NCBI RefSeq assembly: GCF_902362185.1
Contig: NC_044495.1
Span: 60,954,889-61,018,888 of the forward strand
Direction of reading: 5' to 3'
From: Chanos chanos
Lineage: Eukaryota > Chordata > Actinopteri > Gonorynchiformes > Chanidae
DNA length: 64,000 nucleotides
Shown in pieces: positions 28,381-39,240 of the stretch. The first letter of the stretch is position 1. Every line of letters starts with the position of its first letter. The notes beneath the pieces were generated by a model. That model ran no database searches, was not told the origin of the DNA, and saw nothing but the letters and a program-made list of their open reading frames with translations. Position numbers and translations under genes: made by a program.

Positions 28381-29356
28381 CTAGAGGCTATAAGAAGAAA
28401 CTGGACATGGAATGGAGGGGTTATTCTTCTTAAAGACTTTGAATGAACAGGTCTCTTGGTCGAACTCCTTCATGCAGTCGTCAGGAAAATTTGCGGGGTT
28501 TGCATACCTTTTTTGAGAAAAGATTAATGTAAATGTCATTCAGTCTTAAAATTAAATATTTCAGTAGAGGTTACTCATTTATTTATTGATAATGTAGTTT
28601 AGTTTACTGTGTCTGCACCCCCCCCCCTCCCCCTTCTCCAAACTGACGGTGGAATTCCCTCTGACGGTGGAAACCATATCCCAAATAACACAGCACCAGT
28701 TCTGCTATTAGCTATGCATGACCCAGCCAGTGGTAACCCTGGGATTCAAGCTCAGGTCACTACACTACCCAGGTCCCCCTATATCTGAATTTCTAAATGA
28801 ATCAACTCAGGATCCATACGGTGTTCCCTTAATATGTTAGTTAGCATGTTATACTTACGTGGTGCAACAACTCATTCTAGTGTCGTAGCAAGAACATATT
28901 TGGCAGTGATCGCTTTTCCATTTAGACCCAATGGGATGCCAACGCTCAGTGGCGTCATCGTAGCAATGGGTTGAACCTGTGCGGACATAAAGTATTTAAA
29001 CTGATAAATGAAAATACAGAGCTGTTGTATTATTTCAAAATGAATAAAGATCAGATTCTGAGAATTAAAACAAAACAAAGAAACACACACACACACAGAA
29101 AAGAAAAGAAAAGAAAAGAAATGACACCCAGCCCATCTCAAAGAGGAATAGAGTTTTGTGAGTGTACCATATACCTGGCACGTAACGCTTGTGGACACAC
29201 ACTGTGTGGACCAATGCAAGCAGAGCACAGAAAATCCATGCTGTCACTGCTCTCTCCTTTACACAAAGAAAAGCAAACAGTAGAAACGGCAAAGGTTCAT
29301 TTTCAACATTTATATTTGCCTCTCCTATCCATTAGTCCTTTATAAGACATTACCAT
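28381..29356 (-). CDS. msmb: Beta-microseminoprotein-like secreted protein, gene A
   Basis: MSMB/PSP94-type proteins are small, secreted, cysteine-rich proteins. Exons read: signal-peptide exon ending at 29175, 28976-28859 and 28507-28381 (stop TAG). The phases (1, then 2) match those of the three tandem relatives. Before the first mature cysteine is a hydrophobic leader (WIFCALLALVHTV). The mature part has ten cysteines in the family order, including QICSCYD and MSCCTT. The last exon has CMKEFDQETCSFKVF, comparable to the YDYQTCTFRVF of genes B and D. The start of the signal exon is unsure: AG sites give starts between 29246 and 29256. An ATG|GTAATG at 29356-29354 is a plausible ATG-only first exon, as in the other genes. 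Gene A is the most diverged copy and is divergent to B-D. Confidence 0.85.
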
Positions 29357-30183
29357 TACAAAGTCGCATATGAGATACATAAAACAGGCTGAGACACAAC
29401 AGACAGAAAAAAATAGCAAGGATTTAACCACGAGTCTAACATATACTTTAAGAATATTGTAATAAATATTACTGCAATATCTTAGGTTTAAAAAATAGTA
29501 CCATCATCTTAAAAGATGCTGAAGTCGTTAAGGTAGGTCTGTCTTCTATCTGTGAAACACCTGTGACTAATGGAAAGTTCAGGTTTGAATGAGAGAAACA
29601 GATAAAGACAGCATTGGAAAACGCTCTCCTCCTCTGCCTTTATCAATGGTACCAGAAAAAAAAAAGGCATTTGTTTGCCTTGTCCCCTTGTACCTTGTAC
29701 CAAAAATACCTGAAGTAGCATAACTCTTAAAAAAAAAAAACTCTGAAAAACATGATTTCAATGGATTAGATTTCCATGTTTTCCATGTCACATTAGGTAA
29801 ATATTCTATCAGTGAATACTAACAATGATTCTTTTTCTCTCCAAGCAGATAATGTGCCCACACTGTACTGAATCCACTATCCTTTACCTAATACAAGTCA
29901 CATGTTTTTTTATGTAAAGGGTTAGTTCTGCTGGATTGTATTCTTGTAATAAAATCTTATTGGAGAATGAAGAAGAGGCGCACATGTTTGTTTGAACTGT
30001 ATTGTTTATTGAGAGATGTTGTTCTAAAGGAATCCAAAGCAATACTCAGAGGTGTCATACACCATACACCATGTCTTTCTATAGCCTGTAGGTAACTGAC
30101 CTTGTTTAACATGACCCTTGTCATATATAGAAATATGTATCTCTTCTCTCTCTCTCTGCACATATATATGTATGTATGTGTGC

Positions 30184-30231
<48 letters not shown>

Positions 30232-31020
30232 TGTTTCTTGGTAGCGCGTCTTCAAATGCCTCGTGAGGTTTGAGGTATTTTTCGCATCGAATTTGCACCC
30301 ACGTTAATGGCGGCGCGTTTTATTTTCAGTTGTATCAAAGCTAAACCGAGTCATAAATCCGTTCTTTTTCTTCTTCAGAGAGTAGTCATGATATGAGTTG
30401 CCAGCAGCAATCAATTGCCAGATGGGAAATGTTAAAATATTGTACCAGAGGCTTAAAATTATCGTATTTTGAGGCTATAATTACTTGTCAATTCGTCTGT
30501 CTCTGACATTATCATTTCGTCAGTATTCGTGTCAACGAAAATGATAATATATTTCGGCACAGTTTTTAATTACAAAGGTGCATTTATATTTACTTATCGT
30601 CTCGTTTTCGTGGTGGAAAAAAAGTTCGTTGTCGAAATTAACTCTGGTGTAATCCACACTCACGATCACAAATGCAGTTTCATGAAAACAGCGCCCTCTT
30701 GTAAGTTAATGAAACAATGCTTATGTGAATGAACGTGGTACTACTCTGGAAAAAGATCTCAAGTGTGCAGTTCAAGTCAATCTGACATTGGAAAAATAAA
30801 AATAAACAGTCGAGAAACCACACGGTTTTAATTTAAATTCTGTTGCTATATATGAGTAAAAAGCAACAAGGTCCCATTTTCTCTCCTGCTCTTTATAGTC
30901 AGTGTCTGAGAGGGAAAGCGTTTGCATGTCTGTGAACTGATGATGAACATAGAATGGAAGAGTTGTATTTGGCATTGCATTTCTCTTAGTTAAACTCAAT
31001 AGTACAGTCCTTTGTTTAAT
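29357..31020. other. Intergenic spacer between divergent microseminoprotein genes A and B, left part
   Basis: Mostly unique AT-rich sequence. A compound microsatellite of ATGT, (TA)n and (GT)n units lies at 30166-30230. From about 30950 the sequence resembles 43020-43130, downstream of gene C, which marks the left edge of the duplicated unit. No gene recognised. Confidence 0.5.
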
Positions 31021-31210
31021 CTCAAAGGTCTATGCACAAGCACAGACACATAAACAGGGTCATGCACGGACGATCATCACTCTGTTCTCTGAATGTTTTA
31101 TGGCCAAATCAGAATCAGAGCAAATACAGACATAGGTCAATAAACTTTTTTGTCCACTGTATTTACAAGGAATCTGAATCGATATCTTTGGCACCACATA
31201 CACAGATACA
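31021..31210. repeat. Left block of the duplicated microseminoprotein unit (block R)
   Basis: Nearly identical to 49671-49864. Its first part also matches 39056-39146 and 50670-50760. It contains TGGCCAA at 31101-31107, one side of the deletion junction seen at genes C and D, and ends in the 8-bp target site of the inserted element that follows. Confidence 0.85.
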
Positions 31211-32535
31211 AAGATGTGGACAAAGAACACAACAGCATTACTTGAGTCAAAGTATAAATACTCCTGGCCAAATATGACTCCAATACAAGTAAAAGTTGTT
31301 CAGTTAAATTTGGTTAAAGTACCGGAGTACGTGCTTTTAAAAATTACTCAAGTATTCAAAAATACATTTTAATGTCAGCACATCGTTGTATTGTTGCCAC
31401 AACGCATTTACAGAGTCTCATGACTCTGAAACAACCAAATGAATGCACTGACTTGCTTGTAGAAATTGTAGAATAAACAGCTTGTGGAATATACAGTTGA
31501 ATCGAATGCTTCCTCTACAAAAAACACTGCATAGCTTCAGTTAAGTTGGCCCTAGGTTAACTCAGATTGGCTTTAAAAGGATAAATACGTCATAATGTTG
31601 TAGGCTAGGTTCATTTTGCTTCTACTACATAGCATTGACTGAAATGTGAAACAGCTGGATGACCTTCGTCACCGCTTGATTCCCGCCCCTCCTTTTTACC
31701 GGGAGTGGGTCCTACCTGAATCCACTGCCTTCGCGTGACCTTACTGATAGTACTGTGTTTATCTGACAAGATTAAAACATAGCCTATATTTATGAAAGGA
31801 CTTTTGTCAGTAATGTTAACTCGGCAATTTCGCTAGCTAACTATTAGTATGCGTCAGCAGTGGATTCAAACAGGACCCGGTGTTATGTTCCAAATGGTTT
31901 CCAAACCAACAGGTTTCCGACGTGTTCACACGCTGTCAGTGGCAGTTGTGGTCTGCCTCTGTCACCATATTCGTCACACATTCACAAACATGTTAATCGC
32001 ATCTCATATCTACTGCGGCGAGTATGATTTTAAGTGAGCAGTGAGCACTACATCACAGCCACCTACGAAAAAAGTCAAGCGAACGCGTACAGTAAGCAGT
32101 TAGCTTGAAAACCAGTTGATTTCAGAAATCTCAAACATGGACTTAAGCTATGGTCATGGGTGATCTGGTGAGGAATCTTTATCATCTTTATCTGCCGTAG
32201 TAGAAGCCATCAGTAGAACCGCCAAGTTCAATTGTTAAAAAAATGCAGCACGCACTTGACTGACAGCATTGGAGTAGTGTGCTGTGATTGTTTTCTCTCC
32301 TGTGACGAACACATTATGGCCTATCGCATTTTAAAAGGGAAAATTCATCCGCTGACTTCAAAGCTATGATTCAAAGTAACGAGTAACGAGAACCTTCATA
32401 GAAATGCAGTGGAGTGAAAAGTACAATATTTGTCTTTCGAATGTACTGGAGTAAAAGTCATAAGTTTCCAAACGAAGTAACACTCAGATAAAGTACAGAT
32501 ACTCGAAACATGTACTTCGTTACTATCCACCCCTG
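31211..32535. mobile_element. hAT-like non-autonomous DNA transposon insertion (about 1.3 kb)
   Basis: The element is flanked by CAGATACA (31203-31210) and CAGCTACA (32536-32543), an 8-bp target duplication with one mismatch. The paralogous segment at 49857-49864 holds a single CAGATACA with continuous flanks, that is, an empty site. The right end read inward is CAGGGGTGGATAG, the CAGGG-type terminus of hAT elements. The left end keeps only GATGTGGACA. The ends contain the AGTAAAAGTACAGATACT-like motifs common in fish repeats. No transposase frame was seen. Confidence 0.8.
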
Positions 32536-33308
32536 CAGCTACATAACACTATCAGTCAGAATGAGGACAGTATGGATAATGAGGACAAAGGCCCTTACAT
32601 TGAGTCCACAGAGAGAACAGAGTAACATTAAGCACCGTAGTGCAGAATAAATAAAGACTGAACATGCAGCCACGTTTGAATACAGACACAACATCCCTGC
32701 AGAAATGACCCTCCTCCATGAGAATGTATATGAGAATTACCAATGTGAAGTCATAAAAAAATATGTAAACAATGGAAGAGATTATTTCCTTGTTTTTTTG
32801 GTGTTTGTGCAATATTGTTCTTAAGTGACTAAGAGAAAACCTGTTAAATTAATCTTAAATTACTTTATAGTAATCATAAGATTGATATCTCTCTCTCTCT
32901 CTCTCTCTCTCTCCCCATGTGCACTGGTATGTTTCAATGTTTTTCTTACATATCCTTCAAAAATTCTGTTACACAAGAAAAATCCTGACACGGTTCCTCA
33001 CATTTCATAATTATTTACATTCATTCAGATTTTAAAACAAATTTCTGATTAAAAAAATGTCTAAGTTTCTATTTCTAAATGTTTCTAAGGCCTGTTGTAT
33101 TTATAATAAATAAACTTTTAGAGTTAAGAGTGTCTGATATGGTCAGGTATTGAGTGGTTTACAGTGTGCTGGAAGATTTGTTCTGCATTGTCAAACTATT
33201 GGGTTTAGGATCTTTTCTCTTGATGAGGTCATCTGCTTGTCAGTTGAGTGACACCACCTCTGGCCAATGAATCTGCATCACATTTCACCTCCCCCATCCT
33301 CCCCTGTG

Positions 33309-33316
33309 TATTTAAA
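33309..33316 (+). promoter_or_regulatory. TATA box of microseminoprotein gene B
   Basis: TATTTAAA lies 46 bp upstream of the start codon and is conserved at the same spacing in genes C and D. Confidence 0.75.
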
Positions 33317-33361
33317 TGACACTCAGGTTCTCTCTCATCAAAACCAACTTACACTACAGTC

Positions 33362-34702
33362 ATGGTAAGATTTTCATCACTTTCTCTCTTTGCTGTTTTT
33401 CCCTTCAGATGTTTTCCAAAGACTTGAATTTGCTCTGAATGTCAAAAATACAGTAGCTTTAAAAATACATTAGCTTCTACTATGGTCATAAATTCTGGTT
33501 GAAATTCTGACTTCTTGTACCAGTCTGATACAAAAATGGTTTTAAAAACAAATACCCAAAGAGAAAATGAAGCACTGTATGGTAAGGTATTACAGTCAGG
33601 ACAATGTCTAAATGCTGAGATATTGTGATGGCACTAAACTATGTCATATTTGAGCCTTCAATTCTGAGAGAAGCCTTAGAGAACATGAGAGCTGATGTGT
33701 ATCTCTTTTTTCTCCTCTCACTCTCTCTCCTGCAGAAATCTCTGGCTCTCATTCTCATTCTTTGTGCCATGCTGCCACTGACTCAAGCAGCCTGTTTCGT
33801 CACACGGTTAAAACCAGGTAGAGTTCAAACCAACTGCTCTATTAATGAACACACTCTTCAGCCAAGTAATGATGTTCTGCATTTGATCACTATAAAACCA
33901 GTACCTGCCCAAAACAGAAGGATGGTGTGAATGAGTAAGATTCAGTTAAAGTAATAACTTCCCTCCGTTTTCTGTTTTGGGAAAGCAGAGCCTTTTTACT
34001 GTGTCAGAACACAAAGCTGAGACATATGACTGACATGTTGTGCCTTTTCCTGTTTGGTTTGGTCAGTCTGCATGTGTACATAAGCACAAACCTTTGAACA
34101 CACCAGAGTAAACCACCACTGTTTGGAATCTGGAGGATATGTTTAGTTTGCATATACAGCCACGATAGTGATAAAAAATGTTGCAATGCCAAGTGGTTGA
34201 TAGTCAAACCAGCTGAGGCACACAAAGGTTCCAGGGTCAAGGTTGTAATTAGCACACATTAATCAGAAGAAAACAATCTCTTCCTGGCTCTTTTTCCAGG
34301 TATGACCCACTGCCAGGATGATGTGGATAAGACCTGGCATGCTGTAGGATCCTCCTGGAGAAACAGCAAATGCTGGGACTGCACATGTGAAGGATGTTGT
34401 GATCAGTGAGTCCTGATTCCCACAGACAGACACACAGAGATGCCAATATGTCATTATGATCAAATATGACTGGCAGAAGACAAAAACAAACAAACAAAAA
34501 GACTAAAAACAAAATAAAAAACGAAATTAAACAAAACATCTTTTGCCCACATGACATTTTTTTTTTTTTTTTTTGCAGGATGCCGAGGGTCACGCCTTCT
34601 GCTGGCTGTAAAGTGGAGTATGATTATCAGACATGTACTTTTAGGGTTTTCAACCCGATGGATCCCTCTGCAGAGTGTCCACACAGTGCTGTTGGAAAGT
34701 GA
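33362..34702 (+). CDS. msmb: Beta-microseminoprotein-like secreted protein, gene B
   Basis: A small secreted ten-cysteine protein of the MSMB/PSP94 family, 104 residues. Exons: 33362-33364 (the ATG alone, followed directly by GTAAGA), 33736-33817, 34300-34405, 34579-34702. The leader KSLALILILCAMLPLTQA is a signal peptide and the mature protein begins ACFVTRLKPG. Exon 3 carries HCQDDVDKTWHAVGSSW and the CWDCTCEGCC cluster. Exon 4 carries GCKVEYDYQTCTFRVF and a final cysteine. The phases are 0, 1 and 2. It is the leftmost plus-strand member. Its intron 1 (371 bp) lacks the 0.95-kb insertion present in C and D, so it keeps the simpler gene structure. Flanks to 35330 are shared with gene D. Confidence 0.93.
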
Positions 34703-34732
34703 TTATGTAACGGATACAGTGAATAACACCAC

Positions 34733-34738
34733 ATTAAA
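34733..34738 (+). terminator. Poly(A) signal ATTAAA of gene B
   Basis: ATTAAA, 30 bp after the stop codon, conserved in genes C and D. Confidence 0.65.
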
Positions 34739-35333
34739 GATCTCACAATGACAGAACTGTCTTGAAGACTCATTCTCTGATTATCTTCCTCACAAAACCT
34801 CCATGCACAACCGACGGATCATACTTTCAATCATGTTCAACCAGAGTGTGTTAGATAATGTGTACAAGCCAGTCAGTATAAGACATAGTATCACACCCAA
34901 ATCTCTTACAGACATGGTTGTGCAAATCCAGATGCTTAAAGAAATCAAAAGTTGTCAATACCAGCTGACCAGATTTTCAGCAAAAATAGGACTTTTTTGG
35001 GGGGAAAAGGAGGAGAGTACTTTTATTTTGTAAAATATGACTACACTATACTTCACCACCTCTCTGATTTCCTGCTTCACAACTGTTCTTTTCACTCCCA
35101 TCTCTCATACACACACTTGTTTTCCAAGAGGTGGAGAAAAGGTATATTGTTTCATAAATACAGTTATATTCAGGTGTTAATCATCAACAGAATTTTTAAA
35201 AAATACAAACTGGGGTAAGTAGTCACTGTTGAGCCTGGCACAGACAGTGAAGTTGAACTGGTGTCTTAGGCACCATGTCCACAGACACCTGAGACTATAC
35301 ATCATAACGAGGGTAATATGAATGATGAGGACA
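34739..35333 (+). repeat. 3' flank of the duplicated unit, shared by genes B and D
   Basis: About 600 bp that recurs nearly unchanged at 53151-53755. The two copies part at GACAAAGGCCAT. Short open frames here are conserved only because of the recent duplication. Confidence 0.85.
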
Positions 35334-35449
35334 AAGGCCATACACATCTAGCTATTTGTACACAGATGTCAGATATGGTCTGAAAAATCTACCAAGAAGC
35401 TACGAAATTTGAGTCTGGAAAAGTACGGAATTTTCAAATGGAAATTGTG

Positions 35450-35810
35450 TAGGAACACTGACTCTCCCTAGATCTCCTGGAGGCCACGAGACCTTCCATC
35501 ACAATGCTGTGCATCAGGCCAACAAAGATACCCACATTCTTCTTGTTGGTTGGACTGATATCGCTGCTGCCCAGAGGGAAGATCCTGAAGCTAAAGCTAT
35601 TATTAGGGACCGGCCAAAAACTCCAAGGGCTGATCGCATTCGTTTTGTACTGGATCATGGCTTTCCCTTCTGTAAAGTGCCTGACAAACAAGTAGGTCAC
35701 AAGTTACAGCCCTTTGTCCCAGTTAAAATGAGAGACCAGTTTTTACAGCACTATCACAACAGTCCTTTGAGTGGCCACCGAAGGGAGACTTAGCTCTAGA
35801 AGCGCAGTGC
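35450..35810 (+). mobile_element. LTR-retroelement pol fossil (integrase zinc-binding region)
   Basis: A short open stretch reads like the region between RNase H and integrase of a retroelement pol (AAQREDPEAKAIIRD, then MRDQFLQHYHNSPLSGH). It is probably Ty3/gypsy-type. It is a small broken fragment; no gag, reverse transcriptase or envelope part is visible. The following 100-300 bp contain a TATATAA and could include a terminal repeat, but no paired copy was found. Confidence 0.6.
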
Positions 35811-36003
35811 CGGTTTGTCCTACTTATACCTTCTTCTTGAAGCACCGAGTGCCGGCCATTTGACCGCTCTGACTACCTACTACTCATACAGAGTGCAAAT
35901 TATACAATGACAGTTGTGGGGAGTCACCTTTTTCTCCAGGGCTATATAGCATAGGATATATAAACTTCTCGACTCCCCTGAACTGTTGTTTTTAACTCTT
36001 TGA

Positions 36004-36027
36004 GGGGGGGGGGGGGGGGGGGGGGGG
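36004..36027. repeat. Poly(G) run of 24
   Basis: Uninterrupted G homopolymer, one of several such runs in the window. Confidence 0.95.
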
Positions 36028-36119
36028 TCCAAGTCTTAATTAGGGGAGTCAGACAATCCCCTTCCTCCCTAGGAGGTCAGAAGACCGAGTCAACAGACAA
36101 GGTCACTGGTACTGACACA

Positions 36120-37384
36120 TAATGATCGCTAGATGGCGCTTATTACACAAAGCAAATAGTTTGCTCACAAGATTGCGTTCGGTCAATATAACATTCATTT
36201 CCGTGCTGATAGTCAGTGATTATTTCATGAGAACTTTTGTTGTCCAGCCCTTTCATCATTCAGCATAATGTTTTGATTACTTATTTGTGGCAACCGTGTT
36301 TCCAAAGGCATAAGTTCCGGGAGAAGTTTTGATCAAATTCGACTGAGAAAACCATCTGAACAAGACTAGACAAGACTAGTTCAGGCAACTTTTTCATAGT
36401 ATTTGTTTTTAACATGTGGTCTTCTGCCTTGGAGAATTAATTTATTATAAAGGATGCCACACACGTTGCAAGTTAGACTGCAGTTGGTCAGATGGTCTGT
36501 AAATGCATAGCCCGACTTTATCAGCATTCGATTGTCGACTGACAATGATCACGTCGTTGTCCCGAGTCATTCCCTTATTTTGAGGGCACAGTCCAAGTAA
36601 TGCAAAAATTCGAGACATTTGTGATTGTAAATTAACTGTTGTTGTGACAGATTACAGATTTGGACATTCTAATTGTTGGACGACATGTCGGGTGACGGAG
36701 TAGGCTATAAACCGGACTTTATGCTTATTCAGTAGAACAACATATATTAACACCTAACCTGCCAAGTAGCCTGTAAGTAACACCTCCCAACCCCCTCCCA
36801 ATAGGATGCCTCAGTCTATGGTGAGTTTCCCGCATTTGAATGATTTGGACAAAACTAGTTCATATCACGAGTAGCCTACCGCCGTCTATCACGACTCAGC
36901 TAAAACTAATTCCACACGTGTAACTGAAAATGTATGCACAGCTTGGAAATGAATCAATATGCGTGAATGTTGTTTGGACAAAATATGTATGTTGCAACGG
37001 GTTTTTGTCAACAAAGCCGTGTCGGGTGTGTAGGCTTTTAGAATAAATAGCGTAGCATAAGAGGGGCTGCATTTTTACCCATCATTGAAACTGAATTACA
37101 GCACGAAGGGTAAATCGACAGCTGTGTGGTTTAAATAGTTAAGAAAAATGCAAGATACTCTATACAATGAAACATTTACTAAGCAAATAAATACATAAGA
37201 AAGTACTTTTCGAGCTATTTAGTTTCCTTTGTGTCGAGATGCTGTAACCCCTTGTGCACAACCTGTATCAAGCAGGGTATGATACATTATTCCGCATCGC
37301 CGTTTCGTGTTTCCATTTCAAGTGGAGAGATATTCCACCGACAGCCTGGAACAATAGCTTAGGTGTGATCCCAACCCCCTCCTA
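36120..37384. other. Unassigned spacer in the microseminoprotein array
   Basis: Unique-looking AT-rich sequence without recognised exon, tandem repeat or transposon protein. Confidence 0.4.
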
Positions 37385-37597
37385 ACGACCGCGTCATGAA
37401 TCGCTTGGTCAACTGACCAATTCAGAAAGTTCCCTTCAAGGTAGGCTAATGTTTTGCAGGTGCCTTTATCACCACCGAAAGGCTTACATTGCATTTGGCT
37501 TACATGTCAGGCAGATGTCATAAGTTTTGTTCCCTGAACATCTGCAGTAGTTTCTTTGCGCCACTGTCAACCGTAAATGTCTGATGCATTGTGCTGG
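37385..37597 (-). mobile_element. Degenerate piggyBac relic
   Basis: It starts with the same TAACGACCGCGTCATGAAT block that recurs at about 37598. It continues with a diverged copy of the cysteine-rich C-terminal coding region (compare CTTACATGTCAGGCAGATGT with 37742 onward), then jumps to the region matching 38113-38160. An internal deletion therefore joined the 3' end to the middle of a transposase gene. Confidence 0.7.
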
Positions 37598-38668
37598 TAA
37601 CGACCGCGTCATGAATAGTTTGGTTTGCTCACCAACTCAAGTTAAGTTCCCTTAAACTGTGCTCAGGATGCGTACATCGCTTTATCAACACTCCGAGCAC
37701 AGCTTCGGTGCGTTCTTGGAGCATTTGCCACAGACAAGTCGCTTACATGTCTGGCAGATGTCACAAGTTTTGTTCCCCGAACATCTGCCGATTTGGCATT
37801 GTCTCCTTTTCGCAGGCGGAGAAGGGGTTTCAGGCAAAAGTCGCTTACGTGCTATCGCCCCCGTTGCCCTTGCCATTTTGTGGTGCGCACACAGCTCTTT
37901 CACCAGCTCCAGAATAAATTTCCTTCTGCTTATGGTGACGTTCATGCACTGTTTGTACAGAACGTGTGCGTTAATCGCAGCCAGGTCTAGGATGTTGTAA
38001 AACACAGCCACAGGCCAGCGACATTTGCCTCCATTTACCGAATACAGCCGTGCCATGTTATCCATATCATCAACGCCAGCTTTAGTGCTGTTGTAGTGGG
38101 AAAGTGTTTCGGGCAGTTTCTTTGCGCCATTATCAGTTGAAACTGTCTGATGCATTGTGCTCAGGATGCATACGTTTCTCTTTGGCTTCGCCTGGTAAAT
38201 GGTGAGTGTAACTTTTCCAGCCCTCAGCACCTTGGTGGAATATCTTTCAGACTGTGCCTGTGTACAAGGGGGCATCTCTCGTCTATTTTTACTCATTGTG
38301 CCAACAATGGTGGTTTTGTCCGCCAAAAGATCGTTTGCCAGTGCCAACGAGGTGAAGAAATTGCCTGTCGTGACATTTCTTCCTTCCCCCAGGAAAGGCT
38401 CCATCAGACGCATCACAATATTGTCCGATAACCGTTGACCAGCCGGGCTACTGTCATCTTTCCCTAGATAGGGTATTGCGTTCAGCATGTATTTTGTTTC
38501 GACATCAGCGGCCACCCAGAATTTGATACCAAATTTGTCCGGTTTATTGGCCATGTACTGTGTGAAAGGACAGCGCGATTTAGTAGGGAACAACTGTTCA
38601 TCTACAGTTATTTTCTCACCGGGTGTGTAAGAGGCAATACTGTTTTTCACAAATTTATCGAAAATCTC
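37598..38668 (-). pseudogene. piggyBac transposase, 5'-truncated copy 1
   Basis: The frame on the minus strand covers roughly the last 325 residues of the copy at 46451-48115, with a few percent difference. It retains TVDEQLFPTK (first catalytic Asp), GVDDMDNM (third catalytic Asp) and the cysteine-rich zinc-binding tail (CSGNKTCDICQTC). The second catalytic position reads VTTGNFFTS, with Gly where piggyBac transposases carry Asp. The N-terminal acidic and DNA-binding region is missing. At about 38668 the frame passes without a stop into the Myb/SANT-like fragment, so the open frame 37685-38719 is chimeric. Confidence 0.88.
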
Positions 38669-38876
38669 CGGGGTGAAAGTTAGTGGTGGGGGCCCTCCAA
38701 CCGTTTTACGGTCCTCCACCTTCTTCTTGTTAGCTGCAAAGTGAAACTCAACTATAATGCCTAGGCCTACTTTTACAATTAAGGAAACAAATTAGCTAAA
38801 AAATATCTGATTGAATTATGCGTTTGTACTTGACCTTTACCTGCTGCCAAGTGCGATCCACACCACTGGTGTTCCA
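38669..38876 (-). pseudogene. Myb/SANT-like DNA-binding gene fragment, copy 1 (PIF/Harbinger type)
   Basis: The minus strand reads WNTSGVDRTWQQVKVKYK, then IIQS, an intron of about 85 bp ending TTTGCAG, and ANKKKVEDRKTVGGPPPL. This is the tail of the Myb/SANT-like accessory protein of PIF/Harbinger transposons as I remember it from fish. Splicing at ATCAG to CTAAC would restore IIQSANKKK, but the intron begins AT instead of GT, so the junction is probably dead. The fragment lies about 365 bp upstream of gene C and is oriented away from it. Confidence 0.7.
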
Positions 38877-39187
38877 TCTGATTCAGAAAGATAAAATGCA
38901 TTCAGTATTCAGTGTTGCAGGCAAGATTACATCCAAATTCTCAAAAGTTACTTTCAATATTGAATCCAGCATAGCTGCTTTGCACAACTTGACGATCTTA
39001 CGCGTGAACTCTGTCAGCAAGTTTTTTGCAGTCCTCAATTGTGCAGTCCTTTGTTTAATCTCAAAGGTCTATGCACAAGCACAGAAACATAAACAGGGTC
39101 ATGAACGGACGATCATCACTCTGTTCTCTGAATGTTTTATGGCCAATGAATCTGCATCATATTTCACCTCCCCCATCCTGTCCTGTG

Positions 39188-39195
39188 TATTTAAA
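39188..39195 (+). promoter_or_regulatory. TATA box of microseminoprotein gene C
   Basis: TATTTAAA, same spacing to the start codon as in genes B and D. Only about 41 bp separate it from the deletion junction TGGCCAA at 39140-39146. Confidence 0.75.
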
Positions 39196-39240
39196 TGACA
39201 CTCAGTTTCTCTCTCATCAAAACCAACTTACACTACAGTC

